This document shows, one piece after another, positions 23,761 to 35,081 of a DNA stretch of 64,000 nt. Within the stretch, counting starts at the first letter, position 1; each line of letters starts with the position of its first letter. Both the position numbers and the translations under genes were made by a program. Source of the stretch: Melampsora larici-populina 98AG31. Its lineage: Eukaryota > Basidiomycota > Pucciniomycetes > Pucciniales > Melampsoraceae. The notes below the pieces were generated by a model, which saw only the letters and a program-made list of their open reading frames with translations, did not search any database and was not told the DNA's origin. Where the stretch lies: contig NW_006768779.1 of the NCBI RefSeq assembly GCF_000204055.1, positions 961,283 through 1,025,282 on the forward strand. Reading direction: 5' to 3'.

Positions 23761-26003
23761 ATGAGGATTCAAATGCAGTCTCATATAGAAACCAATGCTC
23801 ACTTGGATCATGATACCATGTCCCAATCTGAAACTCAAAATATTGACCCATCTCACATCAAGACACCTTTTCAAATTGACACCATTGAGCAAGAATACAA
23901 GATACTTCATGATGCTATTTTGGATGCTTCAAATTATTCTAAGGCCCACAGAACCTCCCACCAACTTGCCATAAAAGATTTTGACCAACTTGGACTCATA
24001 CGCAAGTTCAACAATCAACACTACAAGCTCAACCTTACCAGTCCAAGGAGTTGCACCATGAAAGCGTCTTTTCAAACTGTTGGATCATATCGGCTGCAAC
24101 AAGAAGACCCACCAAATGATGGAAGCATGATACACCTTGCTGCTAGGATTTGAGCCAATGCCACTCATGTCATTTCTCATTGGCATCTTCCAATCAATCA
24201 TCAAGGATTTGCATCACCACATCATTCTATTCCGGATGATGTCATAGTACTCAAAGCAATCACTGATTGGATTGGTCATTAGCCAGTTGGACCTGTAAAT
24301 TCTTCAACCATAAAAACCTTCAAGTGATTATCAACTAAATTCCTTTTTCTTCCCTTTGATCTTTGGTTTCTGGTTTAGGTTACACCAATAAAACTTGCTC
24401 ACTATGTGAACACTGAGATCCTTCCAAGCTATGAAAATTACCCAAAGAAAATTTCTATCCTAACAGCCAATAAATGGATGCGTCAAATAGGATTACATGT
24501 TTTGGAGTACAAGAGGTGTCTATTTCATGACGGACATGAGCGACCAGATGTTGTGATTTATCAAGAAAAAAATATTAATGAGCTTCTTGAATTACATAAA
24601 TGGGAGCATTCTTATGTAGGTGATATGATGGACCAGAAAGTTGATGTAGAGCTTGAAGAAGGGGTTCACAACATCATTTGAGTCTATCACAATGAATCAA
24701 CAATACACACTAATGAGCAGCCTTGATCAGCGTGGATGTCCAATCAGGACTGTGCACTTCGGACAAAGAGTGTTGGTAAGCTCATACACATATCAGAATT
24801 TGTCCTCCTTCCAACTGGCCAACTCATCCTACCCATTGAAAATGTCCAAGAGTTTTGGAATAGGTCTGTGACTGTGCTCCTATGGCAATAATAGGAAGAA
24901 CACTGATATGCGCTAGGTGTTAGATATGGTCACTGATGGAGTTCTCCTATATAAGGAAGAGACTCTGACCTGATATGCGCTAGGTGTTAGATATGGTCAC
25001 TGATGGAGCTCTCCTATATAAGGAAGAGACTCTGACCTACAACAGTAATAGAGAACATAACCACAACAAATAAGAAATGAGTAAATGATTCTTCTATGAT
25101 AAGTTAACAATATAAATAGATAAGTTTATTAATTACCTGATATGCGCTAGGTGTTAGATATGGTCACTGATGGAGCTCTCCTATATAAGGAAGAGACTCT
25201 GACCTACAACAGTAATAGAGAACATAACCACAACAAATAAGAAATGAGTAAATGATTCTTCTATGATAAGTTAACAATATAAATACCTATGGTGTAAAAG
25301 AATAGTTGTGAAAAGCACACGAGTGAGCTAATGATCTGAGTGAAAGAAACAGCTACAACATGATTAAATGTATTAGTTTAACTTATACAATGATATGGAT
25401 GAGATAGTATAATGAAATTGATTTATTGCTTACGTTTCTCTTTCCAAAGATAAGGAAAGAGAAACGTAACATTGATGAGGACTAAAAGACTATAAATACG
25501 TTTAATAATATTGACGTCATCACACCATTTCGTCATAATCTTAACAGCACAGTCTGACTTCAAAAACAAAAAGCCTTGCTTCAAAAGGTAATTGAGGAAG
25601 CACGTCATATCTGCAAGTTTCTTCCTAAATTTCATTGTGAATTGAACCCGATTGAGCTTCTTTGGTGTGGCATCAAACCATGTAAGTTAATCCTTTTCAT
25701 CTCTTTCAACACTGGCTGATACACATTGATTTTGCTTCAGGCTACCAAGAACACGGCTTTGAGTACTCTAACCTTCAAGAAGCAAAGGAAGAGTTTGAAA
25801 CAATCAGGAAAACATATCCCCTTGTAACAATCCGATGTTTTTTTCGCAAAATCGATGCAGCAATGAGGCACCTCTTGTAAGTGAGCCTCATCTCCCCTGA
25901 TCCGTAGTTTTTACTTATGTTTAGCGATCTCATTGCTCATAGGGAGGATATGAAAGCACAACCTGGTCCTAACCCAAATGTCCAGCTATACAAGTTACAT
26001 TGA
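23761..26003 (+). pseudogene. DDE-type transposase with DGHERPDV motif, broken by a repeat insertion
   Basis: After an acceptor near 24379 the frame reads VTPIKLAHYVNTEILPSYEN, then TANKWMRQIG and FHDGHERPDVVIYQEKN, the hallmark of a fungal DDE transposase group. Next comes HNESTIHTNEQP with an in-frame TGA right after it (about 24718), then TKSVGKLIHISEFVLLPTGQ (to about 24830). Coding is then interrupted by a tandem-repeat block. It resumes at about 25580 with VIEEARHICKFLPKFHCE and LNPIELLW, the C-terminal catalytic-Glu region. An intron at 25682-25740 (GTAAGT...CAG) leads to EHGFEYSNLQEAKEEF and a stop at about 26003. Frame 23761-24153 upstream may be its N-terminal part. Clearly non-functional. 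Confidence 0.75.
24900..25290. repeat. Tandem repeat with TATA motif inside the transposase relic
   Basis: The core GATATGCGCTAGGTGTTAG... occurs three times (about 24907, 24973 and 25139). Copies two and three share about 150 bp, including CTATATAAGG, a TATA-box-like sequence. The layout resembles a rearranged LTR fragment inserted in the transposase gene; ends were not defined. Confidence 0.6.
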
Positions 26004-26176
26004 AACGTTGCTTGGAACTCTACAACCAATGCTGACTTCAATCAATAATGGTTTTTCATTTTTCCTTATAGTTTTTTCAAATATTGACTTATTACTGTAG
26101 TCTTTTTCCTCGCTTATGGAGAATGTTGCAAAGGATTAGGAACTGTATCGTCTGATATTTTTTCTCAAAAATCTAA

Positions 26177-26567
26177 GGGCCCGTTCGGCTGCGTTTCCCA
26201 AAAAGTGTTACACAAAAACACTTTTTTGATCTGCCCCTTTTTTGAGGGGCAGATTGAAAAAGTGTAATTTGGTTATACGATTTACCAAACAGTCGTCCAA
26301 AACAGCTATCAAAAGATTGCCACAATCATGATTGGACTTGACAAAGTTCAATCAAGAGAGGGGTGAAAAGTGTTTTTTGTCTGAAAAACAGCCTCGTTCA
26401 GATCAGTTGAATATATCGTGATGTATGATTCGATATATTGATCATATATTGTTGCCAAACATCACCTCTTTTTTGAAACTCATAAAAGTTTTTGAATGAA
26501 AAAGGCTTTTTAGATTTGGTGATCTATAACATGTTATAGAGTTTTACAAGTGTAGCCAAACGGGCCC
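26177..26567. mobile_element. Tourist-like (PIF/Harbinger) MITE, 391 bp, TSD TAA
   Basis: The left end GGGCCCGTTCGGCTGC and the right end, reversed, GGGCCCGTTTGGCTAC are matching inverted repeats. TAA stands on both sides (26174-26176 and 26568-26570), the 3-bp duplication of PIF/Harbinger elements. The end sequence closely resembles Tourist MITE termini. No coding content. Confidence 0.8.
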
Positions 26568-26884
26568 TAACCAATGCCGACCTCGATCAATCACTTTTTT
26601 CCCCTTTTTTTATAACTTTCTCAATTTTCAACTCATCACTTTGATTTTTGCTCTCACTATTGGAGAAGGTCCAAAAATACCAGAAATTGTCTGTTTTCAA
26701 TTTTTTGCTCATAAATTACATTCTATGAAATAATACTACTATGTTGTAAAAATCATGAAAATTTGTAAGCCCTCAAATTGACTCGGCAAAAACAATTTCT
26801 CATAGCTTCCAATGGGAGGATTCCAAATCTGTGCTCAGATTCCAATTTGGATCAAAATTGTGACATTGATAAGCTTTTTGGTCA

Positions 26885-27310
26885 AAATACTTGATTTCAC
26901 GGTTTTAGACACTAGCCACTATAGGCGCTCAAATATTATACCTACATTGGAAAATGGGAATGTAGGTGCTCAAAAATCACGCCTACATCCTTATATTGAG
27001 ATGTATGCATAATTTTCAAGTGCCTACATGTCATATTTGACATGTAGGTGCTCACAAATGACACCTACATTTGAAATTTGTGATGTAGGCATAATTGTTG
27101 AGCGCCTACATTATGTAGAAATAATCAAATGCCACCTGCATTTCATTTTTCAAATGTAGGCGTAACCAAATGACACCTACATAGTAATACCAACATGTAG
27201 GCATCATTTTTGATGGCTTTGAGTGCCTACATCCTCAATGTAGGTGCTTTTTGGTGGGAAACACCCATGTAGGGGCTGTTTTGGCAGTGCCTACATGGTT
27301 ATTTTGCGGG
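26885..27310. repeat. Array of ATGTAGG/CCTACAT palindromic motifs
   Basis: About a dozen copies of GTAGGYG or its complement CRCCTAC alternate in orientation roughly every 20-40 bases, so neighbouring copies can pair into hairpins. The left edge carries CACGGTTTTAGACACTAGCC, whose complement occurs at 13275-13303. Probably the subterminal zone of a DNA transposon. Confidence 0.55.
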
Positions 27311-27704
27311 CTGCAAGTAGCAACGGCCAAAAAACCACACCCAGCACGCCAAGTGACGCCTAGCCGCAAAAAAATATAGAAAAACATGTGTCGGCACACC
27401 CACTACCTGACAGCTGGGAGTGACCAGTCGAGTGACCGCCTGTCCGCATTTTGATATTGAACACCTTTACTTGGACCCCACAGACAGCAGGGGCAGCAGA
27501 CAGTTGCTGCCTTGTGGTGTTTGATTTACTGGCAGGTTTTGAGTCATGTTGTGGGCACGTCCTTTTTGAAAAGTGCACGCCCAGGCGCAAAAAAGCTCCA
27601 TTGGACTGGCCCGGGCGCCACTGGGGCGTGTCAGGTGCGCCCTTTGCCCCCCAAAAAGTAGCAAAAAAGTGAAAAATCTTCTACATCAGCAGAGACCAGT
27701 ATTT

Positions 27705-27976
27705 ATGGCGTTCAAACCTGTGCAAGAAATTTGCAATTTTTGTGAGAGTTCTGTGCAAGTTCTTTTAACATCTTGCATAGAACTTGCACGGAACTTGCAG
27801 ATTTAGACTTATGTATGTTAACCTAGGCTTCCCTGCTTTGAGGCCAAATGATTCAGCTTGCGCAGTTTTTTCAAGCGGGGTTGTGAAAAAATTAATTAAG
27901 CAAGATCCGTGCAGGATTTCTTGCACGGATCTTGCACGTCGGTCTTGCAAATTTCTTGCACAGGTTTGAACGCCAT
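27705..27976. mobile_element. MITE with 32-bp terminal inverted repeats and internal TGCAAG motifs
   Basis: ATGGCGTTCAAACCTGTGCA... at 27705-27736 is the complement of 27945-27976. The interior is dense in CTTGCA/TGCAAG in both orientations (at least eight copies). Flanking bases are compatible with a TA target site but not conclusive. Confidence 0.65.
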
Positions 27977-28307
27977 AATTACAGTGCAACCAGATACATA
28001 GTTGTCAAGAAAAGAAATTGATTGCAAGGTAGATTGCAAGAGATATCATGGTCAAAGGAAGTCGACTGTGACTCTATATGCATGTAACTCTTACAGCAAG
28101 TTGCTTACATCTTTTGAACAAGACTCTGTCTGTCAAGTGACAGCAGCTCAGAGTGAGCTAGACCGTTGGAGAAATATCTCCATACAGTGATGAAGCACAC
28201 TCCTCAGAGTCCTCCCCAGGCATTTCTGATGGAGATGGGTGGCTGAACTGACAAAAACCCGCGGACTGACTATGGGGCGCGCCCCTCCAGATTCTGAAGC
28301 TTTGGGG

Positions 28308-28371
28308 TACGATGGACGAGAGAGGAGGGTGGAGGACAAACCTCAAACCCCAAACCTCAAACCCGGTACAG
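28308..28371 (+). repeat. 64-bp perfect repeat, left copy (inverted partner at 29461-29524)
   Basis: The 64 bases starting TACGATGGACGAG are the exact complement of 29461-29524. Each copy includes a purine-free block of CAAACCT/CAAACCC heptamers. Perfect identity across 64 bp, 1.1 kb apart, suggests recent duplication or terminal repeats of an element. Confidence 0.7.
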
Positions 28372-28599
28372 ACTGTACAGCTTTTTCAGTACAGAGCCCA
28401 AGATCCATCAATAGATCAACTTCACTCGTATGTACCTTCTCTTACTCAACTCAGCTCACAATCCCAACCTCGCTATATAGAAGATGTTCATTTGGAATCA
28501 CATTTCACTCAAATGCAATCGATTTATAGAACATCCGAAACGCCGGACGGTAACGATCAATTAAAGGTAGGCTTTGGACTTTCTTAACTGCTGATTTTC

Positions 28600-29460
28600 G
28601 GGCTCAAAGTACTTTTTCACTTGGTTTTGTGCTAGGGCTCAGGAATCAGGATCGGGATCTGTCAGGATCGGCTAAAGAAAACTTGAATACATAGATCATG
28701 TCACTCTTCATTAACTTCATAATAAAACAGAAGAAGAAAACTTTGAGATATCGCGATGGCGATGCCTGTCTCAGCCAATAAAATCAGGGGCTTTAATCTG
28801 GGTCGTTTTCATTCAATCAGTACGCATAGGACATTTTTCAGCTGGTTTTGAATGAGATACTATAGTTTGATGGTCGCTCTATTTCTGTATGTCATTGATT
28901 AATCTTTGTTATCAAATCACTTTTTGTTATCGATGAATTTGTAATTATAAAACCACGACTTATCTTACTACTTCGAGTTGATCAGCGTAATACATACCAT
29001 TCAACCACAAGCATTACACACAAGATTTTGCATCTTTTTCTTCATGTTTGATCAATTGGTGTTCCCAACTATCTCATGATGAAAAGGTTATGTTTGCGAG
29101 TACAAAGTTTGTTTCTAGAATAGGTAACGAGTCCGAAATTTAGTTTGCAACATTGGTGGTCAAAGAGGGAGCAAAGGTAATCTTGTAAGAGGTGGTCAGT
29201 GATCAGGGATGTAATTACCAGCGTGTGTGGGCATGGATCACACTAAATTATTCTTATGGCTGAACAAGACCCCTCTGAAATGAATATGGTAACAAATCAT
29301 TTGAATGCCATAGACCAGCCAATACTTGAGCTGTGTCCAAATAATCAAAGGTTCAGTGATCTGTTCTCAAAATCGGTTTTATGGTGAGGGTGGGCAAGGG
29401 TAAGTTGTGTATTGAAGAGTTGTAAGTACAGCCAGCCTGTATATGGACAGTCTGTACAGG
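28600..29460. other. Stretch without a recognised gene
   Basis: AT-rich interval between the two 64-bp inverted copies. No convincing frame, RNA gene or terminal repeat was seen. Confidence 0.4.
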
Positions 29461-29524
29461 CTGTACCGGGTTTGAGGTTTGGGGTTTGAGGTTTGTCCTC
29501 CACCCTCCTCTCTCGTCCATCGTA
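29461..29524 (-). repeat. 64-bp perfect repeat, right copy
   Basis: Exact inverted copy of 28308-28371. The DNA to its right (29525-29700) is GC-rich and contains an open minus-strand frame of 114 codons reading out of it; no domain is recognised there. The copy lies 200 bp upstream of the thiamine gene start and could be in its promoter. Confidence 0.7.
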
Positions 29525-29721
29525 TTGGGGCGCCTCCGGGCACGCTCGCGCCTCGGCGTCACTTTCTCGCACACTTCGCGCTGCGCCCACAACATGAGTT
29601 TTGAGGCGCTGATCAGTGGCTCCGAGGCCGACCGCGATGCCACCATTGCTGAGCTCTGAGTCGTCTCTGCCTTCAAGTTCTCCGCGTTGATGATCATTCG
29701 CCTCGATAGATCAACTTGGCC

Positions 29722-32013
29722 ATGTCATTAAGTAACCGGGTTCATAACCTTTTAACGATTGCTGGTAGTGATTCCAGTGGTGGTGCCGGTATACAAGCAG
29801 GTGCAGTGATACTTCTTCATCTTCATCCTTTTCCTACACGATACAGATGCTCATAACTCATTGGATGCGCTCTAGATTTGAAGACTTTCAATAGTCTCCA
29901 GACATATGGACTCTCTGTCATCAGTCAGTTCCTCCCCGGAAGCCGTAATGTTACGACGACTTGCGCTCAAACTTGAATTCCTGTTCGACTCTAAAAGCCG
30001 CGGTGACCTCTCAAAATACCCAGGGCGTGACTGGCGTCGAGTCGATCAGCACCTCGATGGTATACAAACAAATTGAGGCTGTTGGTCTGGATATAAATAT
30101 CGATGCTATTAAAACAGGTCGGCTTGAGCTCACCTTTGTCATGCTTTTCCTCGCCTGGATGCTGAAAATCATGGCAACCGATGTGCAATTCTCGACTTGG
30201 TACCAAAAGGCATGCTTCACAGCTCCGAAATCATCGATGCAGTGCATAGGGGTTTGATGCGGCTTTATCCGGATTCGGCTTCAAGACCAATTCTAGTCAT
30301 AGACCCTGTGATGGTCTCAACCTCCGGCCATCATCTTCTTCAGCCGGATGCAGTCGAAACATTATCTAAATTGCTTCTACCACTTGCAACCCTTGTGACA
30401 CCGAACGTGGATGAGGCGATAATTCTTTCTGGGTGGCGAAATACGAACCGAAAGATATCCACCCTGGAAGACATGAAAGCATGTGCCAAGATCATTGGAA
30501 AATCTGGTCCGAGAAGGGTACTCATCACTGGAGGTCATTTTTTGCCTGAGGACCCGATGATAACCGATGTGTTATATGAGTCTGATATCGATGCATTCCA
30601 GGTATTTTGTCATCCGTCAGTCTACCGATAACTCCCACAACTTACAAGTCAGGCAATTGATCGTGCTGTATCGATTTCAGGAGGATCGACACTCGCAACA
30701 CTCATGGAACAGGCTGTACACTATCAGCCGCCCTCACTGTGTACCTGGCAAAGGGGTGGACTAGTCAGTTACATTGCTTCGCGCGTCTCTCTATCTATAC
30801 GGATACGGAGAGCCAGTTGAAAAGTCTGATTTTCTACACGCGGGATTGCAGTCGCAGCAGCAGTTGATTGCGCGATAAAATTTGTGGCGGACGCAATGGC
30901 ATTTTCTTTTGTGATCGGAAAGGGATCTGGACCACTTAACCATCACCACAATATCATCCAACGTCCACTATCTTTGTATGTATGTTTTTTTGATCATCGC
31001 CGATTATACATGGCTCATGGGAAAGAGGACACTCGCAGGCCCAATAAACATACCCCATACCCATTTACGTCGAGCCTTGTTGAGGCATGCCGCGATCAAT
31101 GGACTACCTTTACCTCGACCCACAAATTTCTCCAAGGCATCAAGGACGGAACACTTCCTAAAGAGTGTTTCAAGTATTTTTTACAACAAGATTACGTAGG
31201 TCGCTCGAACAAGGCCAATTCGCTCCTATATGAGCTGTTCGACCCTCGCTGATTTAACCGCATTGGAATACTCTACTTTATTCAGATCTTTTTGACGCAC
31301 TATGCTCGTATCCATTCCCTCATGGGGTTTAAATGTGATTCCATGCAAGAGATTCAAGCCACTGCCAACATTGTACATCACATAGCCGAAGAAAGTAAGC
31401 TGCATATAGATGTACGTCTGCTCTTAGCATCATTCTCGTATATCAAGGACAACTCTGACTGATCGTCTTGGAGACAGATATGTAAAGCATGGGGACTTTC
31501 GGAAGATGACTTTCATCGCACCCAAGAGTCAAATCACACGATAGCCTACACTCGGGTATCAATTTTTTTAACCTGTTCATACATTTGGCATATAGTTGAT
31601 GGATGGTTCCACTGTACATTGTAGTATGTGATGGATGTAGGCTTTAGCAAGTCACTATTGCACCTACGCGTGGCGACTGCACCTTGTCTGTTAGGGTATG
31701 GTGAGATGGGTCTAAATCTGCTTCAAGACCCTGCTACAGTCAAGGAAGGAAATCCGTATTGGGATTGGATCAACAATTATGCAGGTGAAAGATTTCAAAA
31801 TGCTGTGAAGATGGGTCGCGATCTGTTAGAACATTCTGTCAAGGAAGATGTTCCCTCTGCTAACACCTTCACTGAATTGCGTGGTATCTTCACAAAAGTT
31901 GATCTCATTCTTATCTGATCTGTTCTCAAAGTTACAAAAACTCATCCTCTTTCTCTACACAGGCGGTCGCGCTCGAAATCGATTTTTGGCAGATGGGGCT
32001 TGACTGTTCATAG
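29722..32013 (+). CDS. THI20: THI20-type fusion: HMP/HMP-P kinase plus TenA (aminopyrimidine hydrolase) domain
   Basis: Eleven exons deduced: 29722-29800, 29876-29923, 29998-30116, 30210-30615, 30681-30763, 30852-30975, 31039-31195, 31286-31411, 31478-31555, 31625-31897 and 31963-32013. The N-terminal half is a ThiD kinase (LTIAGSDSSGGAGIQADLKT; VIDPVMVSTSGHHLL; THGTGCTLSAALTVYLAKG as anion-hole/catalytic loop). It phosphorylates hydroxymethylpyrimidine and its monophosphate. After a GKGSGPLNH linker comes TenA (DGTLPKECFKYFLQQDY; IAEESKLH; TAPCLLGYGEMG with the conserved Cys; final EIDFWQMGL), which releases the pyrimidine from degraded thiamine. Domain order equals yeast Thi20. All junctions keep frame and no stop was found. 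Three introns use GTCAGT donors, and two donors are weak (GTCGGC, GTTGAT). Probably cytosolic; thiamine-responsive control is expected but not seen. Confidence 0.92.
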
Positions 32014-33213
32014 ATCAACATCGGCAGAGTTTGATCTGAAGTCCTGAGGTTCCGACTTGGCTATTTATTCTTGAATCATTTTCGGGACTGCTTTGGTGGG
32101 TTTCCCCGGCCGCTGATAGTTGAACCAGACGGCACCCAGAAATGCTTTGTCCGAAGAAGATCGATGGCCCTCACAAAGGTACTTTAGTGCTTTGGCGTCT
32201 ATGGTCTATGGTACATGGGCAACATCTTGACCAGCTTGTGATCGATTTGTACATGAAACAAAATTTGGGAGGGGTGATGCTTAGATGGCTCAACTCCAAC
32301 GGCTTTTGACTGTTATGTGCACGCCAGGACTGTCAATCGGGCTTCAGAGCGGACCTAGAGATGCTCCGCAGCTTGCTAAGAACCCAGATTTGCGACTGCT
32401 GCTGATGAAACCCGAATTAACGAATTGCGAGCTGATTTGAACAACTCCAGATCCAAAGAACGCGTCGGATATGGAACTGCGCGAGGACTCGTTGAACGCA
32501 TCTATGCCAAACCCCCAAATGTGCTCTGAGTCTACATAGCCTAAATAACCCAAGTGTGAAGTGACCATGCCGCCGCTCGGGCCATTTTTCACCCAGCTTA
32601 ACAGACTCATTGAAAGTTGAAGCTGCGAGTGCAAAGTCTTGGCTTTCGCCTGCAAAAGCTATGCAGAGGGTAATTGTAAACAGTTGGAATATTCCACCAA
32701 AGTAGGTATCCACTCACTCGCTCAGATTCAATTTTTGACTTTGCATTCAAGCTCAAGCGCAACTAACGCCACCAGACAGACTGTCACCAAACCAGACACT
32801 GGTCAGGTTATTTTCGGAGCACCTTCATCATCGAAATTAATTGGGTCTCCACTGGTCGGTCCGAGAACAAAACTTGAAGTGAATGCTCAACGACGCTCTC
32901 AGGCCAAAGATGCTGTCCTCACCACCACGCAGTCAAACGAAATCCCTTCAAAAGCGGAGCTCAATCTTGAATTTGAGCAAGTTATCTGATCTCACCGTAA
33001 TTAACGTTAATTCGCACTCGCATACATTCTTTTCTGCTGCGTCCAGTGTACTATTTATTCCACATTCATTCGCAACACTCTCTTGCCATAATTCCCTATT
33101 TTGTTAACTACATCCTGATACGCCATTACTTCTGCCCGGATACCTTCATTATTTTCATTTTGCCCCCTTTAACTCAACTGCATCACATTTGATCACATTT
33201 GCGGCTTTAAACT
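32014..33213. other. Stretch without a confirmed gene
   Basis: Plus-strand frames such as 32639-32989 (ending SKAELNLEFEQVI) and overlapping minus-strand frames at 32344-32713 are open, but no domain is recognised. CpG content is higher here than in the repeat tracts, so an unrecognised intron-containing gene is possible. Confidence 0.35.
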
Positions 33214-34128
33214 ATGTTCTCCTCAATGTTCCTATCATCTTTGATATGTCTACATGTCCTTTTGATACCCAATCATACTGTGCAGGCTGGCGTTCACGCC
33301 AACAAGTACGGTGCGGGGCAAATTGACAACAGTCGAAACCAACACTCAATGATGGTATGGAAAACCCCCTTTGCTGCCTCTAACTCACTTCGGCTCACTG
33401 ACTCATGCCTTTCCTAATGGTGTAGCAAGCTTGTGCTCATCCTCAGGGGGACTTTTACTTGCAAAACTCTGCTACTAAAGCATGGCTTTCGTATCACCGG
33501 AATCCACAAACGATCCAACCTACGATTCAATCCAAGCGATCAGTTATCACACTTTCCAATTATGGACCGGGTACTCGTGTTAAGCCTCGAGCAAGTAACA
33601 ACAAGTGTCTTGCTTCTCAATTTCACAGCGAAACGGGAGTAGACTGGGCAGCTACTATGTAAGATGACCCGCCTGTTTCCATCTCCGTGCGAAACCTCAA
33701 TGTGTTGTTTTTGCTCCTCCTCAGGTATGTATGCTCAACTTCCCATACAAAAAAAGTCGACGCAGGAAACCCAACAAACAAACAGCAATGGCTCTTTATT
33801 CCCGTACACAACCGCCGTGATACATATTATCTTGTTGCTGTAGATCACTTGAGTAAGCTTTTGTTGAAAATTTGTCTCACAGCCGATTAGCACATTGACT
33901 TCAGGGCATCACAGACGATATGCAAACTCGAGCTTTGTCTTCACGCACACTGCAAACTGCCGGAGGATACACTTCGACTTCAATCGACCTTTTTAACACT
34001 GTACGTTATCCAACACCTATCTTCATTATAAAAAATCGCTTGACTTTCAGCTTTACTCACCTCTTCTATCAACCACCAACGCATAACAGAGAGACACAAC
34101 CCAAATGTGGAACCTCGTCAAAGCTTAG
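33214..34128 (+). CDS. Small secreted protein with QxW (ricin-B/beta-trefoil-like) motifs
   Basis: Five exons deduced: 33214-33354, 33426-33658, 33725-33852, 33915-34000 and 34090-34128, giving about 208 residues. The N-terminus MFSSMFLSSLICLHVLLIPN is a clear hydrophobic signal peptide with cleavage likely near HTVQA. After it come a few scattered Cys, an AGNPTNKQQWLFIPV block, LVAVDHL, TLQTAGGYTSTSID and a final TTQMWNLVK. Two QxW motifs (QQW and QMW) at repeat-like spacing recall beta-trefoil lectin folds, which bind carbohydrate; that function is an inference. The exon 4 acceptor was chosen at 33914 to keep frame. No membrane anchor is seen after the signal peptide. In a plant-infecting rust this would count as a candidate apoplastic protein, but the sequence itself does not show a role. 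No coding lesions noticed. Confidence 0.65.
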
Positions 34129-34865
34129 ATTCGGCTCTCGACCAAGGGTGTATAATCTTGAATCCTGGTGTATAACCCACATACTTTTACATACTGAACA
34201 TGTACCGCAAGATTCTTTTACCATTTTATCGCGTTCCCTAGGGCATCGCAACATCATGTATGACATATACCACTATCACTTTCATTATTTCCATTTTCAC
34301 TCTTTCTTCTTACACATAGCATTTTCACATTGTATTCACCAAGACTGGATCTTTTGCTGTAAAGAAAAACATTTAGGCTTACAGACTCGAAGCTTTCAAG
34401 ACAACGACCACAAGTACCCATGAATTTGATCTTGACTGAAAGAATTCAATCCGATCCTGCCTTTTACATCTTGGTGTATTGAAATTTTTGCAAGGCAAAT
34501 TTCATTGAAAAGACCAAACTTGATCCCAATGAACATTTTTCATATTTCCTCGCACTGCTGTTCCATGCAGTGTGCCAACCTGATCTTATCTCCATGATGG
34601 AGAGTGGCAGAGCATTTGAGCAGCACCGCGGCTCCCTTACTATAACTTTAAGTCACTGGCATCCCAGTGTATCCAAGTAAGTTGAAAATGTTTTGAATTT
34701 GTCGTGAATACAACATTCAACTTATATGCTGCAGCATTTAGCAAGGCTTTGGATATATAATGACCAGTTATCAGATATATCTTGACTGGTCATTTTGACA
34801 AATGTCAACATGATGATGTATGAGCAGCCTGCTAAGACAATTTGTGTAAGTGATCTCTTTTGGTT
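34129..34865. other. Stretch without a recognised gene
   Basis: A plus-strand piece near 34515-34680 reads DPNEHFSYFLALLFHA then MMESGRAFEQHRGSLT across the string CATGCAG, but I do not recognise a family. No other support. Confidence 0.3.
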
Positions 34866-35081
34866 TCAATGGGCTGGCCGTGAATTGGAAGGAACAGCAG
34901 AAGGAATGTGAGTGCCATCAATAGCACCACACCTGATCTGCTCTGCTGCAATCCACTTTTTTGGCCAATTGTAACAGTACATCAACCCGCCACAGGTACA
35001 TCCAATCTTGCTCCACTCAATATTCAGGCCCACTACATAATGAAGGTAGTACTGTGGGGTCAAGAGCCCCTTGTGCTCCAC
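34866..35081 (-). pseudogene. PIF/Harbinger nuclease (HARBI1-like) fragment
   Basis: The minus-strand frame ends with RCGAIDGTHIPSAVPSNSRP. GAIDGTHI is the signature around the first catalytic Asp of DDE_Tnp_4/HARBI1-like nucleases. The rest of the catalytic domain does not follow; the frame stops at 34866. The upstream part (TPQYYLHYVVGLNI, WPKKWIAAEQIR) is not diagnostic. A short relic. Confidence 0.6.

Noticed and set aside
26885..27310. CRISPR-like spacing of the ATGTAGG motifs
   Set aside because: Motifs alternate in direction, spacers are irregular, there are no cas genes and the DNA is eukaryotic.
28312..28587. 91-codon plus-strand frame beginning in the 64-bp repeat
   Set aside because: The first third is repeat sequence that also opens a frame at 29.4 kb in the other copy; the rest has no recognised domain.
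34515..34680. Possible exon pair around CATGCAG
   Set aside because: Short, no recognised family and no further exons; not enough for a gene call.
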